From contig DKQG01000050.1 of assembly GCA_002471575.1 (NCBI GenBank), positions 83,786 to 101,823 on the forward strand: DNA of 18,038 nt, in the 5' to 3' direction. Below the pieces are notes generated by a model. It had not been told where the DNA came from. It worked only from the letters and a program-made list of their open reading frames with translations, and made no database searches. Shown one piece after another: positions 6,318 to 13,581 of the stretch; the stretch's first letter is position 1, and each line of letters opens with the position of its first letter. This stretch comes from Alphaproteobacteria bacterium UBA7314. GTDB taxonomy: Bacteria; Pseudomonadota; Alphaproteobacteria; MPNO01; UBA830. The position numbers were made by a program, and so were the translations under genes.

Positions 6318-7181
6318 ATGACCAATGTTTACGGCAATTTCGATCAGGAAACCCTCGACACCGAATACCTGATCTCCCAGACGGTACCGGCGATCGAGCC
6401 GTTTCTGGAGGATTACGCCCGGCTGAGCGAGGAGGCACGTGCCCTGCCGGGTGCGCGCGAAAACGTTGCCTACGGCGACACACCGCAGGAGGTCGTCGAC
6501 GTTTTTCCGGCTGGCGAAAATGCGCCGGTCTTCATTTTCATTCACGGCGGATACTGGCGGATGCTCAGCCAGAAGGAATCCTCCTTCATGGCACCAGCGA
6601 TGGTGCCGCGCGGCATCGCGGTGATCAGCGTCAATTACACACTGGTGAGCGAAGGTGCCTCAATCACGGAGATCGTCCGCCAGTGCCGAGCGGCCATTAC
6701 TTGGACGTACAAAAATGCCCGCGATTTCGGTGGCGATCCCGACCGAATCTTTGTCGGCGGCTCGTCCGCCGGCGGTCACCTGACCGGGATGATGGTTGCG
6801 GGCGGTTGGCACGACGATTTCGGAATTCCAGAGGATACGATTAAAGGCGCGGCGCCGCTGAGCGGCCTGCATGATCTTGAACCAGTCCGGCTGTCATGCG
6901 TCAACGAATGGGCCAAGCTTGACGAAGACGAAGCCCGCCAGAATAGCCCGGTACATCATCTGCCGGACAACGGTTGTCCGCTGATCGTCACCTATGGCGC
7001 GTCGGAGACAAACGAGTTCAAGCGGCAAAGCGCCCTGCTGGCGGACGCGTGGACAGAAAAGGGGTGGACCGCCGATCTGTTCGAACACCCGGACCGAAAT
7101 CACTTCGACATCGTGTTCGACCTCGGCGATCCGGACAGCCTTCTGGGCAAGAAGATGTTTGCCATGATCGAGGGTGCTTAA
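6318..7181 (+). CDS. Alpha/beta hydrolase, arylformamidase (kynurenine formamidase)-like
   Basis: This 287-residue hydrolase carries the HGGYW oxyanion motif (76-80) that marks the arylformamidase/AFMID group. Its nucleophile elbow is GGSSAGGHL with Ser150, and His262 lies in RNHFDIV. The acid is probably Glu230 in YGASETNEF. Family members cleave N-formylkynurenine or other amides and esters. No other kynurenine pathway gene is nearby, so a different amide or ester in this catabolic cluster is just as likely. The start is ATG at 6318, ten bases after the crotonase stop, with a weak AGG upstream; the frame is open further back only through the crotonase gene. It is followed, 121 bases on, by the permease. 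Confidence 0.83.
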   Translation: MTNVYGNFDQETLDTEYLISQTVPAIEPFLEDYARLSEEARALPGARENVAYGDTPQEVVDVFPAGENAPVFIFIHGGYWRMLSQKESSFMAPAMVPRGIAVISVNYTLVSEGASITEIVRQCRAAITWTYKNARDFGGDPDRIFVGGSSAGGHLTGMMVAGGWHDDFGIPEDTIKGAAPLSGLHDLEPVRLSCVNEWAKLDEDEARQNSPVHHLPDNGCPLIVTYGASETNEFKRQSALLADAWTEKGWTADLFEHPDRNHFDIVFDLGDPDSLLGKKMFAMIEGA

Positions 7182-7302
7182 CGAACGCCGTCGATTGATA
7201 TATCGATGCCGGCCTTCTTACTCTGACCCATGGGCTCGGCTCGCTAGCGGCGGTAGGGAGAAAAGAGCCGGAGCAAGCCAACCGGGCTGGCATGAGAGAA
7301 CC

Positions 7303-8502
7303 ATGAAACTGCCAATCGTCTACACTGCGGTCTTCGCCATGCTGTTGCAGCAGGCGCTGTCGACCATGAGCGGCCTTACCATTCCCGTCCTCGCGCCGCC
7401 GATTGCGGCGGAAACCGGTCTCAGCCCCAGCCTGGTAGGACTATATACTGCATTCCTGTATGGCGGAGCGATGATCTCGTCGCTGGCAGGCGGCGGTTTT
7501 CTGCTGCGGTTCGGCGCGCTTCGGGTCAGCCAGTTCTGTCTCGTCATAGTCGCCATCGGGCTGCTGATAAACGCCCCGGGACTGACCGCGCTGTTCGTCA
7601 TCGGCGCACTGATTACAGGGCTTGGCGGCGGACCGTCGACGCCGGCAAGTTCCCAAATACTGGCACGCTATGCGGAGCCGTCGAAAGCGCCTCTGATCTT
7701 TTCCATTAAGCAGACCGGCGTGCCGGTGGGGGGCATCATCGCCGGCGCTTTGCTGCCATTTTACGTGTCGCTGCTCGGCTGGCGTGGCGCAATCCTCTGC
7801 GCGGCCCTTATGGCGCTGATCTTGGCACTGCTGCTCCAGCCCCTCAGAAAAGAATTCGATTCCGACCGGCAGCCACAGCGCAGCCTTAAGCTGACCGATA
7901 TCCGCGCCACCCTGATCGCGGTTCTCCGCGACAAGCGCATACGCGATCTGGCCATGGGTCTGTTCGCCTTCACCGGCCTGCAGCTGGCCTTCGCATCGTT
8001 CTTCGTTTCTTTCCTTTCCCTCGGGCTCGGTTGGAAACTGACCGATGCCGGTATCGCCTATTCCATCGCCATGGCTGCGGGCGTCATCGGCCGCCTGATC
8101 TGGGGCTGGGTGGGTACAAAATTCGTTTCGCCGCTAATGCTGCTGGCGATCCTGGGCTTTGCCATGGGGCTTTCTCATATGGCGATTGGGCTAGTGACAC
8201 CGGGCTGGCAGACAGTTGCCGTCTGGGGCGTTGCGTTCCTCTACGGCCTGACAGGGATCGGCTATCAGGGTGTGCTGCTGGCAGAAATCGCGCGTGTGTC
8301 GCCGCCGGGCATGGCCGGAGTCATCACCGGGGGAGCGGTCTTTTTCGCCTATGTTGGTATGATCATGCTGCCGGCGGCCTTCGGGCTAATCCTCGCCGTT
8401 CTGGACAGCTACCGTCTCGCCTTTTTTATATTGGGCGGGATACCCATCGTCGTTTCTGTTATGTTGATACATTCGGCGCTGCAACAGTCGAACAGAATAT
8501 AA
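7303..8502 (+). CDS. Major facilitator superfamily permease
   Basis: This 399-residue, strongly hydrophobic protein has about twelve membrane segments in two halves joined by a polar loop (LLQPLRKEFDSDRQPQRS). It shows small-residue MFS signatures such as QTGVPVGGIIAGALLP in the fifth segment. It resembles the CynX/NimT/YbjJ-like group of permeases, but the substrate cannot be read from the sequence. The start is ATG at 7303, where the first membrane helix begins (MKLPIVYTAVFAMLL). The frame is open back to 7174, but that part is polar, unlike the family, and overlaps the preceding gene. Its place between hydrolases and the MetE-like gene suggests uptake or export of the cluster's compound. 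Confidence 0.88.
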   Translation: MKLPIVYTAVFAMLLQQALSTMSGLTIPVLAPPIAAETGLSPSLVGLYTAFLYGGAMISSLAGGGFLLRFGALRVSQFCLVIVAIGLLINAPGLTALFVIGALITGLGGGPSTPASSQILARYAEPSKAPLIFSIKQTGVPVGGIIAGALLPFYVSLLGWRGAILCAALMALILALLLQPLRKEFDSDRQPQRSLKLTDIRATLIAVLRDKRIRDLAMGLFAFTGLQLAFASFFVSFLSLGLGWKLTDAGIAYSIAMAAGVIGRLIWGWVGTKFVSPLMLLAILGFAMGLSHMAIGLVTPGWQTVAVWGVAFLYGLTGIGYQGVLLAEIARVSPPGMAGVITGGAVFFAYVGMIMLPAAFGLILAVLDSYRLAFFILGGIPIVVSVMLIHSALQQSNRI

Positions 8503-8512
8503 GGGGAAATTC

Positions 8513-9547
8513 ATCGGACCGATTAAAACCGCCATTGTCGGCAGCTTGCCCAAACCGGAATGGCTCTCGGATCCAGAACAGCTGCGCGCGCCGTGGCGGC
8601 AGAAAGGCACCGCCCTAGTCGAAGGCCAAGACGATGCGGTCGCACTTTGGCTATCGGCACAGGAACGCGCCGGGCTGGATATTGTATGCGACGGCGAACA
8701 ACGCCGCCGACATTACATTTGGGGATTTATCGAGCATCTGGGTAGCGTCGATTTCGAAAACCCGGCAAAGAAGAAAAGCCGGGGTCAGCGATATTCCGAA
8801 GAAACCGCCGCCCCCCGCGTGCTCGAAGAATGGAGCTGGACGGAACCGGTCCTGCTTGATGCGCTCCGCTTCGCCAAGGCGCGGACGAACCGACCAGTAA
8901 AAGTTACCCTTCCGGGGCCGATGACGGTGTCCGACAGTGTCTATGACGAGGTCGGCGGACGCTCCGACGCAGATTTCGCGGCGGCCTATGCGACATTATT
9001 GAATAAGGAAGCCCGGTCGCTCTCGGCCGCCGGCGCCGACGTCATTCAAATCGACGAGCCGTGTTTCAATATCTACACCGATGAGGTCAAGGACTGGGGC
9101 ATGGAGATGCTGGAGAAATCATTTGATGGCGTATCCGCCAAGCGGGCGGTGCATATCTGTTACGGCTATGGCACCGAGGTCGTCCTGAAGTGGAAGAATG
9201 CCAACACCGACTGGAGCCACTACGACGCAACGTTGCCGTTGATCGCCGACAGTTCCATCGACCAGATATCTATCGAGACCGCGGCGTCGGGCGTCGATCT
9301 ATCGGTGCTCGATTGCCTCGACGGCAAGGACGTGATGGTCGGCGTTATCGACGTCGGCACAGAAGAGGTAGAACCGGCGCAGGTCGTCGCTAACCGCATC
9401 CGCCATGCGATGGAGCACGTCTCCGCGGAGCACCTGATCGCCTGCACCGATTGCGGCATGGTCCCGCGCAGCCGCAGGTCGGCAGAGGGCAAAATGAATG
9501 CCCTCGCCGCCGGCGCCGCGCTAGTCAACCGGGAGCTGGGGGCCTAG
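8513..9547 (+). CDS. Short MetE-like zinc methyltransferase (core domain), first copy
   Basis: This protein of about 344 residues corresponds to the C-terminal catalytic half of cobalamin-independent methionine synthase and lacks the N-terminal half. Counting from the ATC at 8513, the zinc ligands are His214 and Cys216 (VHICYG), Glu255 (SIET) and Cys314 (CTDCGM), plus QIDEPCF. The open frame has no ATG, GTG or TTG between the stop at 8465 and a TTG at 8546. That TTG would remove KTAIVGS, the conserved first strand and substrate loop. ATC at 8513 lies six bases after AGGGG (8502-8506); ATT at 8522 is the alternative. It follows the permease by ten bases. Short MetE proteins include methylcobalamin-dependent methionine synthases and thiol alkyltransferases, and which one applies here is open. 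Confidence 0.8.
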   Translation: MGPIKTAIVGSLPKPEWLSDPEQLRAPWRQKGTALVEGQDDAVALWLSAQERAGLDIVCDGEQRRRHYIWGFIEHLGSVDFENPAKKKSRGQRYSEETAAPRVLEEWSWTEPVLLDALRFAKARTNRPVKVTLPGPMTVSDSVYDEVGGRSDADFAAAYATLLNKEARSLSAAGADVIQIDEPCFNIYTDEVKDWGMEMLEKSFDGVSAKRAVHICYGYGTEVVLKWKNANTDWSHYDATLPLIADSSIDQISIETAASGVDLSVLDCLDGKDVMVGVIDVGTEEVEPAQVVANRIRHAMEHVSAEHLIACTDCGMVPRSRRSAEGKMNALAAGAALVNRELGA

Positions 9548-9594
9548 AGCGCGCGCCCCGAGGACGCGGAGTCGCAATGGACTGATCCCTCTCC

Positions 9595-10293
9595 TCAGAC
9601 GCGCCTGAGCAGGCTGAAGGTCCTCTCCCAGGACTGTTCTGCCGCTGCTTCATTATAAGCTGCACCGTGGCCCGGCAGCATGTAGCCGTGCTCGACACCG
9701 CCGGGATAGAGGAACACTTCAGCATCGTCGAGTTGCGTAAAGGACTGTTTGACCTCGTCGATCAGTTCCATAGGCGCCGCCCGGTCGTTATCTCCCCAAT
9801 GGAAGCTCAGCGGACAGCCGACATCCGGGACCGAATCGAGGTAGTTGCCGACAAAAGAACCGTGATACGAGATTCCTGCCTGGGTGCCGCACTTGGCCCC
9901 GGCGACAATAGCGAACGGCCCGCCGTAACAGAAACCCATAACAGCGGTCTTGCCGTTGCATTCTTCGCGCAAACGGACATTTTCAATCACATCCGTCAGA
10001 TCGCCGAAGGCCTGTTCGAACGGCGTGCGATCCAAGCGGGCAAAAGCACGGGCTCGGCCTTCTTCGTCGTGGCCGATGACACCGGCGTCCTCGTCGCGCC
10101 AGAACGGATCGAGGACGACCCCGATATACCCTTCTCCTGCGAGCCGCTCGGCAACCATGGCCATATCGCCATCGACGCCAAAGATCGAGGGAACCACGAC
10201 CACCGCCGTGGCGCGCTCTTCACCAGGGAATGCGGCAATACAGGGGATTTCTCCGCCGCCCGACGCGGTTACGGTTGTTTGGATCACGGCCAT
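9595..10293 (-). CDS. Dienelactone hydrolase family protein
   Basis: This 232-residue protein has nearly the length of dienelactone hydrolase. The Cys-type nucleophile elbow is GFCYGG with Cys122, Asp170 lies in WGDNDRAAP and His202 in GVEHGYM, so the triad matches the family in kind and position. In classical ClcD the segment 'QEIFGVN' supplies Glu36, which controls the cysteine; here it reads PSIFGVDGD, with Ser at that place. It may therefore act on another ester or lactone. The start is ATG at 10293 with GGGAGAGG just upstream. It ends 47 bases from the convergent first MetE-like gene, and lies beyond the small peptide gene and the second MetE-like gene on the same strand. Confidence 0.87.
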   Translation of the reverse strand: MAVIQTTVTASGGGEIPCIAAFPGEERATAVVVVPSIFGVDGDMAMVAERLAGEGYIGVVLDPFWRDEDAGVIGHDEEGRARAFARLDRTPFEQAFGDLTDVIENVRLREECNGKTAVMGFCYGGPFAIVAGAKCGTQAGISYHGSFVGNYLDSVPDVGCPLSFHWGDNDRAAPMELIDEVKQSFTQLDDAEVFLYPGGVEHGYMLPGHGAAYNEAAAEQSWERTFSLLRRV

Positions 10294-10394
10294 TGCCTCT
10301 CCCTTTCCTTATTTGTCGATCCAGCCTTTCGCCGGCTGCGACATTTTCTTACTTGATGTCCGGTGTGCTTGCAAAGTATCGCTGGCGAGATGAA

Positions 10395-10418
10395 AAGCGG
10401 CGTCTCCGGGCGCCGCTT
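10395..10418 (-). terminator. Probable rho-independent terminator, minus strand
   Basis: On the minus strand AAGCGGCG and CGCCGCTT form an 8-bp GC-rich stem with an 8-base loop, followed directly by TTTTCATC. It lies 46 bases beyond the stop of the small ORF at 10464 and before the start of the dienelactone hydrolase gene. It should end transcripts coming from the second MetE-like gene or the small ORF. Confidence 0.55.
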
Positions 10419-10463
10419 CCCGTTTCGGTCTGGACCAAAGCTCAGATGCTGAGCAGTGCGAAC

Positions 10464-10655
10464 CTATGTTCCTGCGTTGAAACGCGGTCCGAGGGGGGGG
10501 TAATCGATGAATTTCTGGACCCAGCCGATCTCGGCACTCCAGTTGGTATAGAACGAATCCAGTATGGCCATGATTCCACTCTGCACCGGCGCCGGCTGAG
10601 CCGGCGCGCGGGATAGGAAAAAGGCGGCCATTGTCGCCGCGAAGAATTTTTTCAT
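10464..10655 (-). CDS. Possible small secreted peptide (63 aa)
   Basis: This is an unrecognised 63-residue frame. It begins with a good signal-peptide pattern: MKK, a hydrophobic stretch (FFAATMAAFFL) and a polar end (SRAPAQPA). About 40 mature residues follow, rich in aromatic residues (FYTNW, GWVQKFIDY). A weak ribosome site (AGG, seven bases ahead) and a terminator 46 bases past its stop support a real transcript. A run of eight C on the coding strand (G run at 10493-10500) falls in codons 51-53 or so, and slippage would replace the last ten residues with a longer tail. It could equally be the degraded start of a longer secreted protein. No function is proposed. Confidence 0.4.
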   Translation of the reverse strand: MKKFFAATMAAFFLSRAPAQPAPVQSGIMAILDSFYTNWSAEIGWVQKFIDYPPLGPRFNAGT

Positions 10656-10702
10656 CTGATTGCCTGCCCAAGAAACAACCAGACGAACAAGCGGGATGTA
10701 TC

Positions 10703-10725
10703 ACAAAGCAGGTGAAGCGCTTTGT
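10703..10725. other. Stem-loop downstream of the second MetE-like gene
   Basis: ACAAAGC (10703-10709) and GCTTTGT (10719-10725) are perfect complements around a 9-base loop, 31 bases beyond the MetE-like stop on the minus strand. The minus strand has no T-run after it; the plus strand has TTATAT. It may be a weak terminator or an RNA-stabilising hairpin. Confidence 0.35.
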
Positions 10726-10755
10726 TTATATTCAGTCCATGGTAAACCGGGATCG

Positions 10756-11931
10756 TCAGCCCCACAGGCGATCGGTGGCGATCGCGGCCCCTTCGGCCAT
10801 CGCCTGGAACTTCGACCAGACCACCGAGTCCGCGACCGGCAGATCTTCGCGCGCGAACGTGCCAAACCCGCAATCCGAACCCGCTATCACGCGTTCGCGA
10901 CCGACTATATTGGCCCAGTTGCACAACCTTTGCGCGATAAGTTTCGGGTGTTCGACGAAGTTCGAAGTGGAATCGATGACGCCGGGGATGAGCACCTTGT
11001 GATCGGGAATTTCCATGTCCTGCACGTCTTCCCATTCGTGCTCGTGGCGCGGGTTAGCGCCTTCAAACAGAATTGCCGCGGGCCGCGCCGCCATCAGCAC
11101 CGGAAAGATTTTCGCCAGGGGAAAATCGTGCGTGTGCGGGCCTTCATAATTGCCCCAGCAGATATGCAGGCGCATGTCTCCCGGCGGAATGTTCGAAGTG
11201 GCGGCGTTGACCGCCTCCATGTTTCGCCAAGCGATCTTCAGAAACTCGTCATCCGACAGATGCTTGTACTGGTTGTGCCGAGCGGAGCCGAAATCGGGAC
11301 AGTCGATCTGCAGGATCAGCCCGGCGGCATGGATGGCCTCGTACTCGGTCTGCATGGCATTCGCCATAGCCTCGATATAGGCGTCTTCATCCTTGTAGTA
11401 ATTGTCGGGCACGAACTTGCTCAGCACACCGGGCGACGCTGCCGTCATGAAGGCCTCGCTCGGTTTGCTGTCCGCCATGGCGGCTTTCAGGTTAGCGATA
11501 TCGCGGTCTAGCGGATCATGGTTTTCATAGGCGACCGGGCCGACCACCCAGGGTCGTCCGAATGACAGCGCCCAGCCACTGCGTTCCTTCGCAACACGTT
11601 CGGCAAAATCCGGATGATCGAGAATATCCTGGTTAGCGCCCTCGCGCGGCGGTTCCGCACCGGGCGGCTGCGCAGGGTCGATATTGGACAGCCGGTGACG
11701 GACATAGAACGTATAAGAGATTTTACCCATGTCACCGTCCGATACGCTGTCGACGCCGCAATCGACCTGCTTGGCCACGACATCGCGCACGGCGCTCGCC
11801 GCGCGAACTTTCAACGCATCCGCGTCGTGCGGTTCATTCCGTTCCTCGGCGATCAACAGATCATAGAGATCGGCCGGCCGCGGCAGACTGCCGACATGGG
11901 TGGTGAGAATTCTGTCCGTGCTGATTTTCAT
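10756..11931 (-). CDS. Short MetE-like zinc methyltransferase (core domain), second copy
   Basis: This 391-residue protein is of the cobalamin-independent methionine synthase C-terminal type and is only distantly similar to the copy at 8513. It opens with ILTTHVGSLPRP, the conserved first strand. The zinc-site residues are His256 and Cys258 (HICWG), Glu290 (LFEGAN) and Cys354 (GSDCGFGTF). QIDCPDFG (208-215) replaces the usual QIDEPAL, so a Glu of the substrate pocket is Cys here. The start is ATG at 11931, with GGGGCGG upstream; the frame is open back to 12024 but that would overlap the tRNA gene. It begins 68 bases beyond the tRNA-Thr 3' end. It may transfer a methyl or alkyl group to or from a thiol; the acceptor is unknown. 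Confidence 0.83.
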   Translation of the reverse strand: MKISTDRILTTHVGSLPRPADLYDLLIAEERNEPHDADALKVRAASAVRDVVAKQVDCGVDSVSDGDMGKISYTFYVRHRLSNIDPAQPPGAEPPREGANQDILDHPDFAERVAKERSGWALSFGRPWVVGPVAYENHDPLDRDIANLKAAMADSKPSEAFMTAASPGVLSKFVPDNYYKDEDAYIEAMANAMQTEYEAIHAAGLILQIDCPDFGSARHNQYKHLSDDEFLKIAWRNMEAVNAATSNIPPGDMRLHICWGNYEGPHTHDFPLAKIFPVLMAARPAAILFEGANPRHEHEWEDVQDMEIPDHKVLIPGVIDSTSNFVEHPKLIAQRLCNWANIVGRERVIAGSDCGFGTFAREDLPVADSVVWSKFQAMAEGAAIATDRLWG

Positions 11932-11998
11932 GACGACCGCCCCAAATTGTCGCGAGATCGTAGCATCAAACACACAAAACAGAAGAAGGGGTGGAAGA

Positions 11999-12074
11999 TG
12001 GTGCCGCCTGCGTGACTCGAACACGCGACCCCCGCATTACGAATGCGATGCTCTACCAACTGAGCTAAGGCGGC
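11999..12074 (-). tRNA. tRNA-Thr (anticodon CGT)
   Basis: On the minus strand a complete cloverleaf can be drawn. The acceptor arms are GCCGCCT and AGGCGGC, the D arm is GCTC-AGTTGGTA-GAGC, and the anticodon stem TCGCA/TGCGG encloses the loop TTCGTAA, anticodon CGT. The T arm is GCGTG-TTCGAGT-CACGC. The discriminator is A and the CCA end is encoded (11999-12001). G1-C72 and C2-G71 agree with threonine identity. It reads ACG codons. Confidence 0.95.
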
Positions 12075-12151
12075 GCCGGCGCAAATTTCAAATGGCGAAA
12101 TTCAGCGCGACAAATAACGCCTAAACTTCGGACAAACAAGCGAAAGAAACG

Positions 12152-13579
12152 TTACCGGGCGGCGGTGTCGGTTTTCTCCCCGGGCACGTCGTCACCTCCG
12201 GCAGTATCGCGCATGTCATCGACGACCTCGTCTTCCAGCACTACCGGTGGCGGTTCTGTGCCGGGTAGACGCAGGCCCCACGCCCGGGCCCGGGCCGGGG
12301 GTTCCCAGCTTTGCGAACCAAGCGATCCGCAATCCCCACAGACCGGCGACCAGTTGTCCCACACAGCGCCGCAGTCGCGGCAGATCCACGCCGGGTCGGT
12401 TGGCGCAGCCGACGCGCGCAACAGCCACGACCGCGCGCTTTCAGGATTTTCGCCTGATCGTTCTTCCAGATCGGCCATCATGCGGCAGACGCGGGCGGAC
12501 GGGTCATCGCCGGCAGCTCTTTCCAAGTGGTTGCGGGCCTCGCCCCACAGCTCCGCATCGAGCGCAGTTTCGGCAAGCGCGATATGGCTTTCCGGGTGTT
12601 CGGGGTTAAACGACAGCAACCGTTCATAACGTTTCACGCGCTTCAGGGCGTCATCGGAATCGCCGATCTCTCCATAGATACGCGCCAACGCAGGATGGGG
12701 AGTGCGTACCCACGCATTTTGAATAATACGCGATGCCGGACGCACCTTGTCGGTTCGGACCATAATATCGACGGTTCGGAGCACTGCAGGCAGAAAGTCG
12801 GGGGCCAGCGTATTGGCGCGCCGGGCGAAGCGGAGCGCATCGGAAAGATCGCCAGCGGCTTCCGCCTCAGCGCTGCACCCTAACAAGACCGTTGCGCGGC
12901 GATCACGTGCAATATCAGCGCCGATAGCTTTACGCTTCACGGCTTCTTCCAACGTTGCCAGAGCTGCTCGCCAGCGGCCCTCGCCCACCTGCAGATCGAA
13001 CATCGTGGTCAGGACCCACGGCGTCTTCGGCTGCAGTTCGTAAGCCCGTTCGGCATACTGCAACGCGGCCCGCCGGTCGTTGTTCTTCTGCGCCTGGATC
13101 AGCAAACCTCGAAAACCCAAAAATGCCGTTTCCGGACGGTCAAGCATGTTGTTGAAATAGCGGGCGGCTGCGGCCTCGTCGCCGTTGAGCTGCGCCGCCT
13201 GTGCCGACAGCAGCATGGTCAGCGGCGGCTCGTTAAGCAGTACATCCGCCCGGCGCGCCTGACGGTTGGCTTCTTTGGAATCGCCGGCGGCGACCGCGAC
13301 CATGCCGTGCGTCAGTGCGCGGTATCCCCGTTCGCGGCGGGATGTCCGGTGCCACTCCCGGAGTTTCTTCGGCGCCTTTCCCGCGGAGCGGACTAACTCG
13401 ACGATAAAGACCAGGGCCACCAGTGCGACCGCCGCCGCCAGCACTAACCGGCTGACGGACAATTCTATCAACCAGCCCTGCCACTCGATGGAAACTGCGC
13501 CGGGCCGGTCGCTGAACCAGACCACGGCGGCGATAACAACCGCCAGCGACAGGGTCATATAGAAGGTGAAGCGGATCAT
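12152..13579 (-). CDS. hemY: HemY-like TPR membrane protein with C-terminal zinc ribbon
   Basis: This 475-residue protein of the HemY N-terminal family (the proteobacterial TPR type, unrelated to protoporphyrinogen oxidase HemY of Bacillus) has two membrane helices (about 5-24 and 43-66). A long helical TPR domain with a conserved REWHRTSRRERGYRAL stretch follows. Near the end comes a zinc-ribbon-like CxxC-10-CxxC set (Cys400, 403, 414, 417, in WICRDCGAVW), then an acidic, disordered tail. Such a ribbon is seen in alphaproteobacterial members. The exact function is not settled; it is linked with late tetrapyrrole synthesis. Its ATG lies two bases after the hemX-like stop, so it is the last gene of the hemC-hemD-hemX-like-hemY operon. 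The 77 bases between its stop and the tRNA hold no clear terminator. Confidence 0.87.
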   Translation of the reverse strand: MIRFTFYMTLSLAVVIAAVVWFSDRPGAVSIEWQGWLIELSVSRLVLAAAVALVALVFIVELVRSAGKAPKKLREWHRTSRRERGYRALTHGMVAVAAGDSKEANRQARRADVLLNEPPLTMLLSAQAAQLNGDEAAAARYFNNMLDRPETAFLGFRGLLIQAQKNNDRRAALQYAERAYELQPKTPWVLTTMFDLQVGEGRWRAALATLEEAVKRKAIGADIARDRRATVLLGCSAEAEAAGDLSDALRFARRANTLAPDFLPAVLRTVDIMVRTDKVRPASRIIQNAWVRTPHPALARIYGEIGDSDDALKRVKRYERLLSFNPEHPESHIALAETALDAELWGEARNHLERAAGDDPSARVCRMMADLEERSGENPESARSWLLRASAAPTDPAWICRDCGAVWDNWSPVCGDCGSLGSQSWEPPARARAWGLRLPGTEPPPVVLEDEVVDDMRDTAGGDDVPGEKTDTAAR

Positions 13580-13581
13580 GA

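Noticed and set aside
5222..6325. 367-codon open frame on the minus strand
   Set aside because: It is an antisense shadow of the crotonase gene, a common effect of third-position GC bias; the plus-strand protein has clear motifs.
10712..10725. AAGCGCTT core as a LacI-family operator
   Set aside because: The flanks are not symmetric enough, no LacI-type regulator is present, and the bases are better explained as part of the stem-loop.
11932..12024. N-terminal extension of the second MetE-like gene to 12024
   Set aside because: It would overlap the tRNA-Thr gene, and the conserved protein start with its ribosome site is at 11931.
12165..12629. Ser/Pro-rich plus-strand frame over the end of hemY
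   Set aside because: It is a low-complexity antisense shadow; the minus strand encodes the HemY zinc ribbon and tail.
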